Shown: positions 54,977 to 62,632 of the stretch, in pieces
Layout: each line of letters starts with the position of its first letter
Numbering within the stretch: position 1 is the first letter of the stretch
From: Pseudoxanthomonas mexicana
Lineage (GTDB): Bacteria > Pseudomonadota > Gammaproteobacteria > Xanthomonadales > Xanthomonadaceae
Reading direction: 5' to 3'
Length of the DNA: 64,000 nt
NCBI RefSeq assembly: GCF_001556105.1
Contig: NZ_LSIF01000060.1
Location: forward strand, 1 to 64,000
The notes under the pieces: generated by a model
Told to the model about the DNA's origin: nothing
Database searches by the model: none
The model's input: only the letters and a program-made list of their open reading frames with translations
Made by a program: the position numbers and the translations under genes

Positions 54977-57538
54977 TCAGGCGCGCAGCGCCCGCTCCAG
55001 CGGCGCGGCGGCGAACCGCCGCGCGAATTCGTCCGGCGACAGGCCAGGCGCGAACAGGAAGCCCTGGCCGATGGGGACGCCGAGGTTCAGCAGGAACTGG
55101 CGCTGGGCCTCCGACTCCACGCCTTCGGCCACCAGGCCCAGGCCCAAACTGCGCGCGATGGCGGAAACGGCCTGGCAGACGGCGACATCGGAGCGGTTGC
55201 TGGGCACGCCCTCGGTGAACAGGGGGCTCAGTTTCAGGCCATGGATGGGCAGGCGACGCAGGTAGTTCAATGCGCTGTAGCCCTCGCCGAAGTCGTCGAT
55301 GGTCAGCAGCACGCCCAGTTGCCGCAGGTCGGCGAAGGTGCGCAGCGTCGCCGGTGCGTCCTCGATCAGCACGCGCTCGGTGAACTCCAGCTCCAGCGCG
55401 CTGCCCGGCAGGTCGAACTCGGCCAGGATGGCGCGCACGCGGTCGGCGAGGTCGTCGCCGGCAAACTGCCGGTACGAGACGTTGACCGCCACGCGCACGA
55501 TGCCCAGGCCATGGTCGCGCCATGCCGCCACCTGCCGGCAGGCTGCGCGCAGTACCCAGCTGCCGATGCGCACGATGTCGCCGGTGGTTTCGGCGTGGCT
55601 GATGAACACGTCCGGGCGCAGTTCGCCCAGCTGGTGGTTCTGCCAGCGGATCAGCGCCTCGCCGGCGATGATGCGGCCGTTGCGCAGGTCGACCTGCGGC
55701 TGGTAGACGAGGCGGAACTCTTCGTTGTCGACCGCGCGGCGGAGTTGCGTCTCGATCTGCAGGCGGTCCTGCTGCTGCTGCGCGAGTTCCTGGGTGAAGC
55801 TCTGCCAGCCGTTGCGTGCGCGATGTTTGCTGTCGTACATCGCGATGTCGGCGTTCTGGATGAGCTGCTGCGGACGCAGCCCGTCACGCGGCGCCACCGA
55901 CAGGCCGATGCTGGCGGTGATGGCGAATTCGTCCTTGCCGAAGCGGAACGCGTCGGCGAACGCGCCGAGCACCGCGTGCGCCATCGCCTCGGGCTGGTGC
56001 GGGTCGTCGCCGGCGTCGCAGATCACCAGGAATTCGTCGCCGCCGAAGCGCGCGATCATGCCTTCGGTACCGACCGCGCCGCGGATGCGGTCGGAGGCCT
56101 GCACCAGCAGCTCGTCGCCGGCGTTGTGGCCCAGCACGTCGTTGACCATCTTGAAGCGGTCGAGGTCGATGTAGAGCACGGCGACGCGTGCGCGCTCGGG
56201 ATCGGCCAGTCGTGCGTCGAGCTCGGTCAGCACGGCGTCGCGGTTCATCAGCCCGGTCAGCGGATCGGTGCGCGCCTGGATGCGCAGCATTTCCTCGGCC
56301 TGCTTGTCCTGCGAGATGTCCTGCATGGTGCCGGTGATGCGCGAAGCACCCGGGTCGCCCGGCTCGGCATCGCCGATCACGCGGATCCAGAACGGATGGC
56401 CGTCGGCCTGCGTGCCCTGCAGCTCCAGATCGAAGCCCTGGCCGCCAGCGGTGATCAGGTCCAGCGCACCGCGCAAGCGACGGCGGTCCGGTTCGCGCAG
56501 GCACGTCAGCATGTCGTCCAGCGTGACCAGCGGACGCGCCGCGCCGAGGATGCGCTGGGCTTCGTCGGTCAGGTACATGCGGTCGCGGCCGAGATCCCAT
56601 TCCCAGCCGCCGATGTGCGCCAGCGACTGCGCACGGTCGAACAGCGCGCTGTCGCGCTTGAGCTCGGTGACGTCACTGAACAGCGTGCTGACCTGCGCCG
56701 GCACGCTGGCGCCGGGCGCGAACTGCGGCACCGAGGTGGCGGTGAGCCAGAGCAGCTGCTTCTTCTCGCGGTGGTACAGGCCCAGCAGCACGCTCTCGAC
56801 CATCTGGCCGGAGTCCAGCGCACGCTGGGCGGGCAGCTCGTGGCGGGCCATCTCGCGGCCGTGCTCGTCGACGATGTGCCAACGGCCGAGCGCCAGTTCC
56901 TGGTCGGCGCGCTGGTCCTCGCGGATGCCGAAGATGCGCATTGCGGCGCCGTTGCAGTACTGCACTTCGAGGTCGCGGTTGTGCACCACGATGCCCTTGT
57001 CGATCGTCTCCATCAGCTCGCGGTAGCGCAACTCCGCCAACCGCCGGCTACTGATGTCGCGGGCGACCGCGACGATGCTCTTGCGGCCGTCGAAGTTGAT
57101 GTTGGCCGAGTGCACTTCGACGGGGAAACGGGTGCCGTCGCCGCGCATGTTGGTGACCTCGATGACATAGGTCACGCCACGGTTCAGCGTTTCCCATACC
57201 GGCACCAGGTGATCGCGCGGCAGATCGGGATTCAACACGTTGATGTTGTTGCCGACGATCTCGTCGCGGGGGCGGCGATACGCCAGCATGCCGGCCTGGT
57301 TGAGGTCGAGCACGGTACCGTCCTCGGCGATGATGCTGACCGGATCGGGGACGGCGTCGAACAGGTTGCGATAGCGGGAGCGTTCGGTGTCGGCTTCGTG
57401 TTGCTTGGCGCGGAGCGCTTCACCGGCCTGGCGAAGGAGGTCGGTCGTTGCGGCATCGAGGCCATCAGCCGAGGCCGCGCGCTCCAGGGCGGCGGCCAGC
57501 GCCATCGTGTCGACGTCGCTGGCCGGGCCCGTGCTCAT
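54977..57538 (-). CDS. PAS-GGDEF-EAL cyclic di-GMP signalling protein
   Basis: The 853-residue cytoplasmic protein has PAS/PAC domains (about residues 50-170, 170-290 and 300-415; SRYRNLFDAVPDPVSIIAED begins the first), a GGDEF domain with intact FGGDEF (about 495-500) and LTGLMNRDAVLTELD, and an EAL domain with GEALIRWQ (about 628), NVSYRQFAGDDL, IDDFGEGYSALNYL and VAEGVES, the metal-binding residues of active phosphodiesterases. It could make or degrade c-di-GMP. There is no transmembrane segment. Its ATG overlaps the HMG-CoA lyase stop (ATGA), so it is translated together with a catabolic operon. Confidence 0.92.
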   Translation of the reverse strand: MSTGPASDVDTMALAAALERAASADGLDAATTDLLRQAGEALRAKQHEADTERSRYRNLFDAVPDPVSIIAEDGTVLDLNQAGMLAYRRPRDEIVGNNINVLNPDLPRDHLVPVWETLNRGVTYVIEVTNMRGDGTRFPVEVHSANINFDGRKSIVAVARDISSRRLAELRYRELMETIDKGIVVHNRDLEVQYCNGAAMRIFGIREDQRADQELALGRWHIVDEHGREMARHELPAQRALDSGQMVESVLLGLYHREKKQLLWLTATSVPQFAPGASVPAQVSTLFSDVTELKRDSALFDRAQSLAHIGGWEWDLGRDRMYLTDEAQRILGAARPLVTLDDMLTCLREPDRRRLRGALDLITAGGQGFDLELQGTQADGHPFWIRVIGDAEPGDPGASRITGTMQDISQDKQAEEMLRIQARTDPLTGLMNRDAVLTELDARLADPERARVAVLYIDLDRFKMVNDVLGHNAGDELLVQASDRIRGAVGTEGMIARFGGDEFLVICDAGDDPHQPEAMAHAVLGAFADAFRFGKDEFAITASIGLSVAPRDGLRPQQLIQNADIAMYDSKHRARNGWQSFTQELAQQQQDRLQIETQLRRAVDNEEFRLVYQPQVDLRNGRIIAGEALIRWQNHQLGELRPDVFISHAETTGDIVRIGSWVLRAACRQVAAWRDHGLGIVRVAVNVSYRQFAGDDLADRVRAILAEFDLPGSALELEFTERVLIEDAPATLRTFADLRQLGVLLTIDDFGEGYSALNYLRRLPIHGLKLSPLFTEGVPSNRSDVAVCQAVSAIARSLGLGLVAEGVESEAQRQFLLNLGVPIGQGFLFAPGLSPDEFARRFAAAPLERALRA

Positions 57539-58458
57539 GCGGCCGCCAGGGCCTTGCCGACGCGGCTGCCGGTTTCACGGCCCAGCCGCGAAGCCAGCCA
57601 GCGCCCGGTGTCCGCCAGCAGGTCCAGGTCCACGCCGGTGCGCAGGCCCATGCCGTGCAGCAGGTAGACCACGTCTTCGCTGGCGACGTTGCCGCTGGCG
57701 CCCTTGGCATAGGGACAACCACCCGCGCCCGACACGGCCGAGTCGACCACGCGGACGCCAACGTCGAGACAGGCGAGGATGTTGGCCAAGGCTTGCCCGT
57801 ACGTATCATGGAAATGCACCGCCAGTGCGGCCATCGGCACCTCCGCCGCGACGGCGGCCAGCATCTCGGCCGCCTTGCGCGGCGTGCCGACGCCGATGGT
57901 GTCGCCCAGAGAGATTTCGTAGCAGCCCATCGCATGCAGGTGCCGCGCCACGCGCACCACGTCGGTGACCGGAACCTCGCCCTGATAGGGGCAGCCAAGG
58001 ACGGTGGACACGTAACCGCGCACTTTCACGCCATCAGCCGCAGCGCGTTCCAGCACCGGGCGGAAGCGTTCGATGGATGCGTCGATGGACGCGTTGATGT
58101 TCTTCTGGGTAAAGGCTTCGGACGCGGCGGTGAAGACGGCCACTTCCTCCACCCCGACGGCGCGCGCGCGCGCGTAGCCGGTTTCGTTCGGGACCAGCAC
58201 CGGATACGACGTGCCGGGACGCCGCTGGATCGCCGAGAACACCTCGGCTGCGTCGGCCAGTTGCGGCACCCACTTCGGGCTGACGAAGCTGGTGGCTTCG
58301 ATGCTGAGCAGGCCGGTGCGCGACAGGCGATCGATCAGCGCGACCTTGTCGGCGCTGGCGACCAGCGTCTTCTCGTTCTGCAGGCCATCGCGCGGCCCGA
58401 CCTCCACGATCCTGACGAAGTCGCTGTCGGCGGAAGGGTTGGTCAGATCAGGATTCAT
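57535..58458 (-). CDS. mvaB: Hydroxymethylglutaryl-CoA lyase
   Basis: The enzyme splits HMG-CoA to acetyl-CoA and acetoacetate, the last step of leucine breakdown. The 307-residue TIM-barrel protein has VEVGPRDGLQNEK (about residues 18-30), FVSPKWVPQLADA, the metal-site HFHDTYGQALAN (about 215) and the active-site signature SAVSGAGGCPYAKGASGNVA (about 240-260) with the catalytic Cys. It is flanked by ATGA overlaps on both sides (lipoprotein gene upstream, GGDEF-EAL gene downstream). Confidence 0.95.
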   Translation of the reverse strand: MNPDLTNPSADSDFVRIVEVGPRDGLQNEKTLVASADKVALIDRLSRTGLLSIEATSFVSPKWVPQLADAAEVFSAIQRRPGTSYPVLVPNETGYARARAVGVEEVAVFTAASEAFTQKNINASIDASIERFRPVLERAAADGVKVRGYVSTVLGCPYQGEVPVTDVVRVARHLHAMGCYEISLGDTIGVGTPRKAAEMLAAVAAEVPMAALAVHFHDTYGQALANILACLDVGVRVVDSAVSGAGGCPYAKGASGNVASEDVVYLLHGMGLRTGVDLDLLADTGRWLASRLGRETGSRVGKALAAA

Positions 58459-59081
58459 GACGACGCTCCGTCTTTCGCGCGTCGCATGCGCAGGGTCTTG
58501 TCGCTGCCATCGAAGGCGTCGAACAGATCGGGATGCCGGCGCAGCAGCTCACGCAGCTGCTCGGGCTCGCCTTCGAAGAGATAGGTGCTGGCATCGGTCT
58601 CGCGCGCTTTCAGCGTGCCCTGTTGCACCCGCTGCATGATGGCCACCGTGTCGAGCATCGCGATCTGCAGCGTATCGTCGCGGATGCGGTATTTCAGCAG
58701 CGTGACGGCATCGGCGGGAATGCCCTTGGGCGTCGGCGGCGCGGTCTTGCCGGTGGCGAACAGGCCTTCCAGTTCGTCGAACCCGAGGGCGATGTAGCGT
58801 TCGCCGTCGATCTCGAAGCCCAGCGCATCGAACCCCGGTTCGTCGCGGCGCTCCGTGTCGCGCAGACGCACGTGGCACGTCGCGTCGACGTCCGCATAGT
58901 CGTCCCTGCCCAACGGCACCTTGTCCTGCGGACTGCCGGCAAGGGGAATCCAGCGGCCGACCAACGCGGGATCGCAAACGAGTGCGGCAGGCGGCCGTTC
59001 GAACATCACGCAGCCTGCCAGCATGGAGATGGCCGCCAGCAGAAGGGTCGTTGAACGCAGGTGCGCCATGCGGCTCATCAT
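58455..59081 (-). CDS. Putative lipoprotein of unknown function
   Basis: The 208-residue product has a lipoprotein signal with lipobox LAGC (Cys about residue 24), so the mature protein would be anchored to a membrane. The rest is acidic and mixed alpha/beta: VCDPALVGRWIPLAGSPQ, then DYADVDATCHVRLRDTERR and YIALGFDELEGLF. Weak resemblance to other xanthomonad lipoproteins is all I can say. The start at 59081 overlaps the carboxylase gene stop (ATGA) and the end overlaps the HMG-CoA lyase start, an odd place for a lipoprotein gene in a catabolic operon. Confidence 0.8.
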   Translation of the reverse strand: MMSRMAHLRSTTLLLAAISMLAGCVMFERPPAALVCDPALVGRWIPLAGSPQDKVPLGRDDYADVDATCHVRLRDTERRDEPGFDALGFEIDGERYIALGFDELEGLFATGKTAPPTPKGIPADAVTLLKYRIRDDTLQIAMLDTVAIMQRVQQGTLKARETDASTYLFEGEPEQLRELLRRHPDLFDAFDGSDKTLRMRRAKDGASS

Positions 59082-61069
59082 TCCAGTGTCACGAGTAAGC
59101 TGTCGGCCTCGACGAAATCGCCCGCGGCGGCACGCACCTCCGCCACCACGCCATCGCGCGGTGCCTTGACTGCCAGCTCCATCTTCATCGCTTCCATCAC
59201 CAGCAGTTCCTGTCCGGCCGTGACCGCATCCCCCGGCTGCGCCTTCACCAGCACCACGCGTCCCGGCATCGGGGCCGCGATCCTGCCGCCGCTTTCCGCA
59301 CCGTCCGCGGCGGTCCGACGATAGGCCGGCACCGTTTCCACCGTGACGCGGCGTTCCCCGTCGTGCAGCGTCAGGCGCGTGCCGTGGCGCAGTACGCGGA
59401 ATCGCCGCGCCTCTCCCTGAATACGCAAACCGAGGTAGCCCCCGGTCAGCTGGGCGCCCTCCACGTCGTAGGCGCCGTCCGCCAGCCGGATGCGGTAGTG
59501 ACCGGCATATCCCTGTCCGGAGGCCTGCCACGCGTCGTCGCGATGCTGGAAGGCCAGCGGCCGCGCGCCGGCATGGCCCAGGCGCCAGCCGTCCACCCTG
59601 GACCAAGGCGAACCGGGCTCGGCGGACTGCGCGGCATGCTCGCGGGCGTCGGTCTCCTGCTGGAGCAGGGTCGCCACGGCAAGGGCGACCTGCTGTGCGC
59701 TGTCGAGGCGGGTGGCGGGCATGAATTCGTCTAGGTGGCGGTCCAGATACCCCGTATCGATACGGCCTTCGACCACGGCGGGATGGCGGACCAGACGCTC
59801 CAGGAAGCCGATGTTGGACTTGGGGCCGACGATCTCGCAGGCCTCCAGCGCGGCACGCAGCTGGGCCAGGGCTTCCGCACGGTCGGTCCCGTGAACGATC
59901 AGCTTGGCGATCATCGGGTCGTAGAAGATGGTCACCGTGTCGCCTTCCGCCACGCCGGCATCCAGCCGGACGTGCTCATCCGGTGCCGGCAGGACCAGCC
60001 GGTCCAGACGCCCCGAGCCCGGCAGGAAGCCGGCTTCCGGATCCTCCGCGTACAGGCGCACCTCGATCGCGTGTCCGCGCTGTACCACCGACTCCTGCGT
60101 CAGCGGCAGGGGTTCGCCTGCGGCGACCCGCAGCTGCCATTCCACCAGGTCCAGTCCGGTGACGAACTCGGTGACCGGATGTTCCACCTGCAGGCGCGTG
60201 TTGATTTCCATGAAATAGAACTGGCCGTCGGGATCGACGATGAACTCCACCGTGCCCGCATTGGCGTAGTCGATCGCCTGTGCGGCCTTCACCGCCGCAT
60301 CGCCCATGGCCGTGCGCAGGGCTGGCGTCAGGAACGGCGACGGCGATTCCTCCAGCACTTTCTGATAGCGGCGCTGGGCGGAGCACTCTCGCTCGTTGAG
60401 GTGCAGGGTATGGCCATGCGTGTCGGCGAACACCTGGATCTCGATGTGGCGCGGCGACTGCACGTAGCGCTCCAGCAAAACGCGGTCGCGCCCGAAGGCA
60501 TTGGCGGCTTCGCGCTGGCAACTTTCCAACTGGGCGATGAACTCCTCCAGCCGGTGGACGATGCGCATGCCCTTGCCGCCGCCGCCATGCGCGGCCTTGA
60601 TCATCAGCGGGAAACCGATGCGCGCCGCCTCGCGGGACAGCGTGTTAGGCGACTGGTCCTCGCCGGTATAGCCGGGAACGACCGGCACGCCGGCGGCAGC
60701 CATCAGGTCCTTGGCACCGGCCTTGCTGCCCATCTTGCGCATGGACGCGCCGGACGGACCGATGAACACCATGCCGGCGGCCGCGACGGCATCGGCGAAG
60801 TCGGCGTTCTCGGACAGGAAGCCGTAGCCCGGATGGATGGCCTGGGCGCCGGTCTTCTTCGCCGCCTCGAGGATGGCATCGCCGCGCAGGTAACTGTCGG
60901 CGGGGCGCGGTCCGCCGATCAGATGGGCTTCGTCGGCCTGGCGCACGTGCTGGGCATCGGCGTCGGCGTCGGAGTACACGGCGACGGTGCGGATGCCGAG
61001 CCGGCGGCAGGTACGGATGACGCGGCAGGCGATTTCGCCGCGGTTGGCGATCAGGATCTTGGAGAACAT
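59078..61069 (-). CDS. liuD: Methylcrotonyl-CoA carboxylase-type biotin carboxylase/biotin carrier subunit
   Basis: The 663-residue protein has a biotin carboxylase domain (about residues 1-445: KILIANRGEIACRVIRTCRR, KAAHGGGGKGMRIV, ECSAQRRYQK, FMEINTRLQVEHPVTE) and a C-terminal biotin-binding domain with the carrier Lys in VMEAMKMEL (about residue 627). This architecture is the alpha subunit of methylcrotonyl-, propionyl- or geranyl-CoA carboxylases. The neighbours (hydratase, HMG-CoA lyase) point to 3-methylcrotonyl-CoA and leucine breakdown. The carboxyltransferase beta subunit is not in the window. Confidence 0.9.
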   Translation of the reverse strand: MFSKILIANRGEIACRVIRTCRRLGIRTVAVYSDADADAQHVRQADEAHLIGGPRPADSYLRGDAILEAAKKTGAQAIHPGYGFLSENADFADAVAAAGMVFIGPSGASMRKMGSKAGAKDLMAAAGVPVVPGYTGEDQSPNTLSREAARIGFPLMIKAAHGGGGKGMRIVHRLEEFIAQLESCQREAANAFGRDRVLLERYVQSPRHIEIQVFADTHGHTLHLNERECSAQRRYQKVLEESPSPFLTPALRTAMGDAAVKAAQAIDYANAGTVEFIVDPDGQFYFMEINTRLQVEHPVTEFVTGLDLVEWQLRVAAGEPLPLTQESVVQRGHAIEVRLYAEDPEAGFLPGSGRLDRLVLPAPDEHVRLDAGVAEGDTVTIFYDPMIAKLIVHGTDRAEALAQLRAALEACEIVGPKSNIGFLERLVRHPAVVEGRIDTGYLDRHLDEFMPATRLDSAQQVALAVATLLQQETDAREHAAQSAEPGSPWSRVDGWRLGHAGARPLAFQHRDDAWQASGQGYAGHYRIRLADGAYDVEGAQLTGGYLGLRIQGEARRFRVLRHGTRLTLHDGERRVTVETVPAYRRTAADGAESGGRIAAPMPGRVVLVKAQPGDAVTAGQELLVMEAMKMELAVKAPRDGVVAEVRAAAGDFVEADSLLVTLE

Positions 61070-61470
61070 CAGGGCTGGGCTTCCGCAGGCAGGTGGCAGA
61101 CGGCTTCGATGTTGTGGCCGTCGGGGTCGATGGCGAAGGCGCCGTAGTAATCCGGGTGATAGCGCGGGCGCAGTCCGGGTGCGCCGTTGTCGCGCGCGCC
61201 GGCGGCCAGCGCTGCCGCATGGAACGCATCCACCTGCGCACGGTTCGAGGCGCTGAAGGCGATGTGTGATCCGCGGCCGGGCTCGCCGCTTCCCTTGCCG
61301 ATCCAGAAGTGGGGGCGACCGGGCGGTCCGAAACCGCAGCCTTCGTAGCCGCCGCTCTGCGCGCGGGTCACCTCCATCACCACGCCGTAGCCCAGCGTGG
61401 CTAGCACGCGTTCGTAGAAGACGCGGCTGTCGGTGTAGTCGGCGACGTCGATGCCCAGGTGGTCGATCAT
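61069..61470 (-). CDS. VOC/glyoxalase-family protein
   Basis: The 133-residue protein has the two beta-alpha-beta-beta-beta units of the vicinal oxygen chelate fold: MIDHLGIDVADYTDSRVFYE and GSHIAFSASNRAQVDAFHAA, with IDPDGHNIEAVCH near the end. Metal ligands would be His4, His about 69 and Glu about 122. Substrate unknown. It overlaps the next gene by one base (TGATG) and lies between the hydratase and the carboxylase subunit, so it probably takes part in, or detoxifies a side product of, the same pathway. Confidence 0.85.
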   Translation of the reverse strand: MIDHLGIDVADYTDSRVFYERVLATLGYGVVMEVTRAQSGGYEGCGFGPPGRPHFWIGKGSGEPGRGSHIAFSASNRAQVDAFHAAALAAGARDNGAPGLRPRYHPDYYGAFAIDPDGHNIEAVCHLPAEAQP

Positions 61471-61474
61471 CCGT

Positions 61475-62278
61475 TCATCCCTTGTGGGTCCACGCTGGCG
61501 TGCGCTTGTCGAGGAAGGCGGACAGGCCCTCCTGGCCCTCCGGCGAGACGCGCAGGCGCGCGATCAGATTGGCGTTGTCCGCATCCAGGCGGTCGCGCTC
61601 GGCACTGCCGGCCACGCGTGCCACCAACCGCTTCGCGCCGGCGGCGGCCAGCGGGCCTGCCTTCAACAGCAATGCAAGCTGGCGTTCGATGGCGGCATCC
61701 AGCGCGTCAGCCGGGACCACGTCATGCAGCAGGCCGATCCGCAGCGCGGTGGCGGCATCGAAGATTTCGGCGGTGGCGAACCAGCGCCTCGCCTCGCGCG
61801 GCCCGATGGCGGCAATGACGTACGGCGAGATCACCGCAGGCAACAGCCCCAGCTTGCTTTCGGTCAGGCCGAACTTCGCGTCCGGCACGCCGATGGCGAT
61901 GTCGCAACACGCGATCAGGCCAACGCCGCCGCCGAACGCGGCGCCGTGCACGCGCGCGATGGTCGGCTTGGGGAGTTCGTCCAGCGTGCGCATCAGGCGG
62001 GCGAGGGCGAGGGCGTCCTCGCGGTTGGCCGCCTCGCTGGCGGAGGCCATGCCACGCATCCAGTGAAGGTCGGCGCCGGCCGAGAACGACGCACCGCTGC
62101 CTTCCAGTACGACGGCGCGGAGATCGTCGTCGGCGGCGACCTGTTCGAGCGTCGCCGTCAGCGCGGTGATCAGTCCCGCGTCGAAGGCATTGTGGAGGGT
62201 GGGACGGTCCAGCCGGATACGTGCCACGGCGCCCGAGCGGGCCAGTACGAGGGGGTGTTCCTGCGGTGATGACGCCAT
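61475..62278 (-). CDS. liuC: Enoyl-CoA hydratase/isomerase, methylglutaconyl-CoA hydratase-like
   Basis: The 267-residue crotonase-fold protein has SGASFSAGADLHWMRGM (about residues 60-76), the oxyanion-hole region VHGAAFGGGVGLIACCDIAI (about 106-125) and FGLTESKLGLLPAVISPYV (about 135), which contains the catalytic Glu position. The ADLHWM pattern resembles methylglutaconyl-CoA hydratases of leucine catabolism. The ATG at 62278 was chosen; one three codons upstream (62287) is an alternative. It is the first gene of the operon, four bases before the VOC gene and divergent from feoA. Confidence 0.88.
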   Translation of the reverse strand: MASSPQEHPLVLARSGAVARIRLDRPTLHNAFDAGLITALTATLEQVAADDDLRAVVLEGSGASFSAGADLHWMRGMASASEAANREDALALARLMRTLDELPKPTIARVHGAAFGGGVGLIACCDIAIGVPDAKFGLTESKLGLLPAVISPYVIAAIGPREARRWFATAEIFDAATALRIGLLHDVVPADALDAAIERQLALLLKAGPLAAAGAKRLVARVAGSAERDRLDADNANLIARLRVSPEGQEGLSAFLDKRTPAWTHKG

Positions 62279-62352
62279 GCCTGCCATTCCCTGCAAAGTC
62301 GCCGAATGATAGCGGCACCGTCGGTTGCGGCCGTCGTGCAGTGCGGCGATGC

Positions 62353-62374
62353 TACAATGAGAACAGTTCGCATT
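62353..62374 (+). promoter_or_regulatory. -10 element and Fur-box-like palindrome upstream of feoA
   Basis: TACAAT (62353-62358) is a good -10. Overlapping it is AATGAGAAC-A-GTTCGCATT (62356-62374), a 19-base palindrome in which 8 of 9 pairs match and which follows the 9-1-9 Fur box design (AATGAGAAT...ATTCTCATT). No convincing -35 was found at the right spacing. Confidence 0.7.
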
Positions 62375-62386
62375 TAAGGCCGTTGC

Positions 62387-62632
62387 GTGATCCTGACCGA
62401 GCTTCCCCGGCGTACGCCCGCTATCGTCGAATCTGTCGAGGACCATGGTCCGCAGGACAGCATCGCCCGTCGCCTGCGCGAACTGGGCTTCGTCAACGGC
62501 GAGGAAGTCGAAATCGTGGCGAAGGGCCCGCTGGGTGCCGAACCGCTGCTGGTGCAGGTGGGCTTCACCCGTTTCGCGCTGCGCCGCTCCGAAGCAGCCC
62601 GCGTGAGATTGCGCGACGGAGCGGCGGCATGA
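62387..62632 (+). CDS. feoA: Ferrous iron transport protein A
   Basis: FeoA is a small SH3-like cytoplasmic partner of the iron permease FeoB. The 81-residue protein has SIARRLRELGFVNGEEVEIV (about residues 25-44) and PLLVQVGFTRFALRRSEAAR (about 53-72), the FeoA pattern. The start is GTG at 62387, with AAGG 7 bases upstream. It is preceded by a Fur-box-like palindrome, so iron-dependent repression is expected. The stop overlaps the ATG of feoB (ATGA). Confidence 0.94.
   Translation: MILTELPRRTPAIVESVEDHGPQDSIARRLRELGFVNGEEVEIVAKGPLGAEPLLVQVGFTRFALRRSEAARVRLRDGAAA

Noticed and set aside
55241..57667. Plus-strand frame of 808 codons opposite the GGDEF-EAL gene
   Set aside because: The minus strand has intact PAS, GGDEF and EAL motifs; the plus frame is compositional noise.
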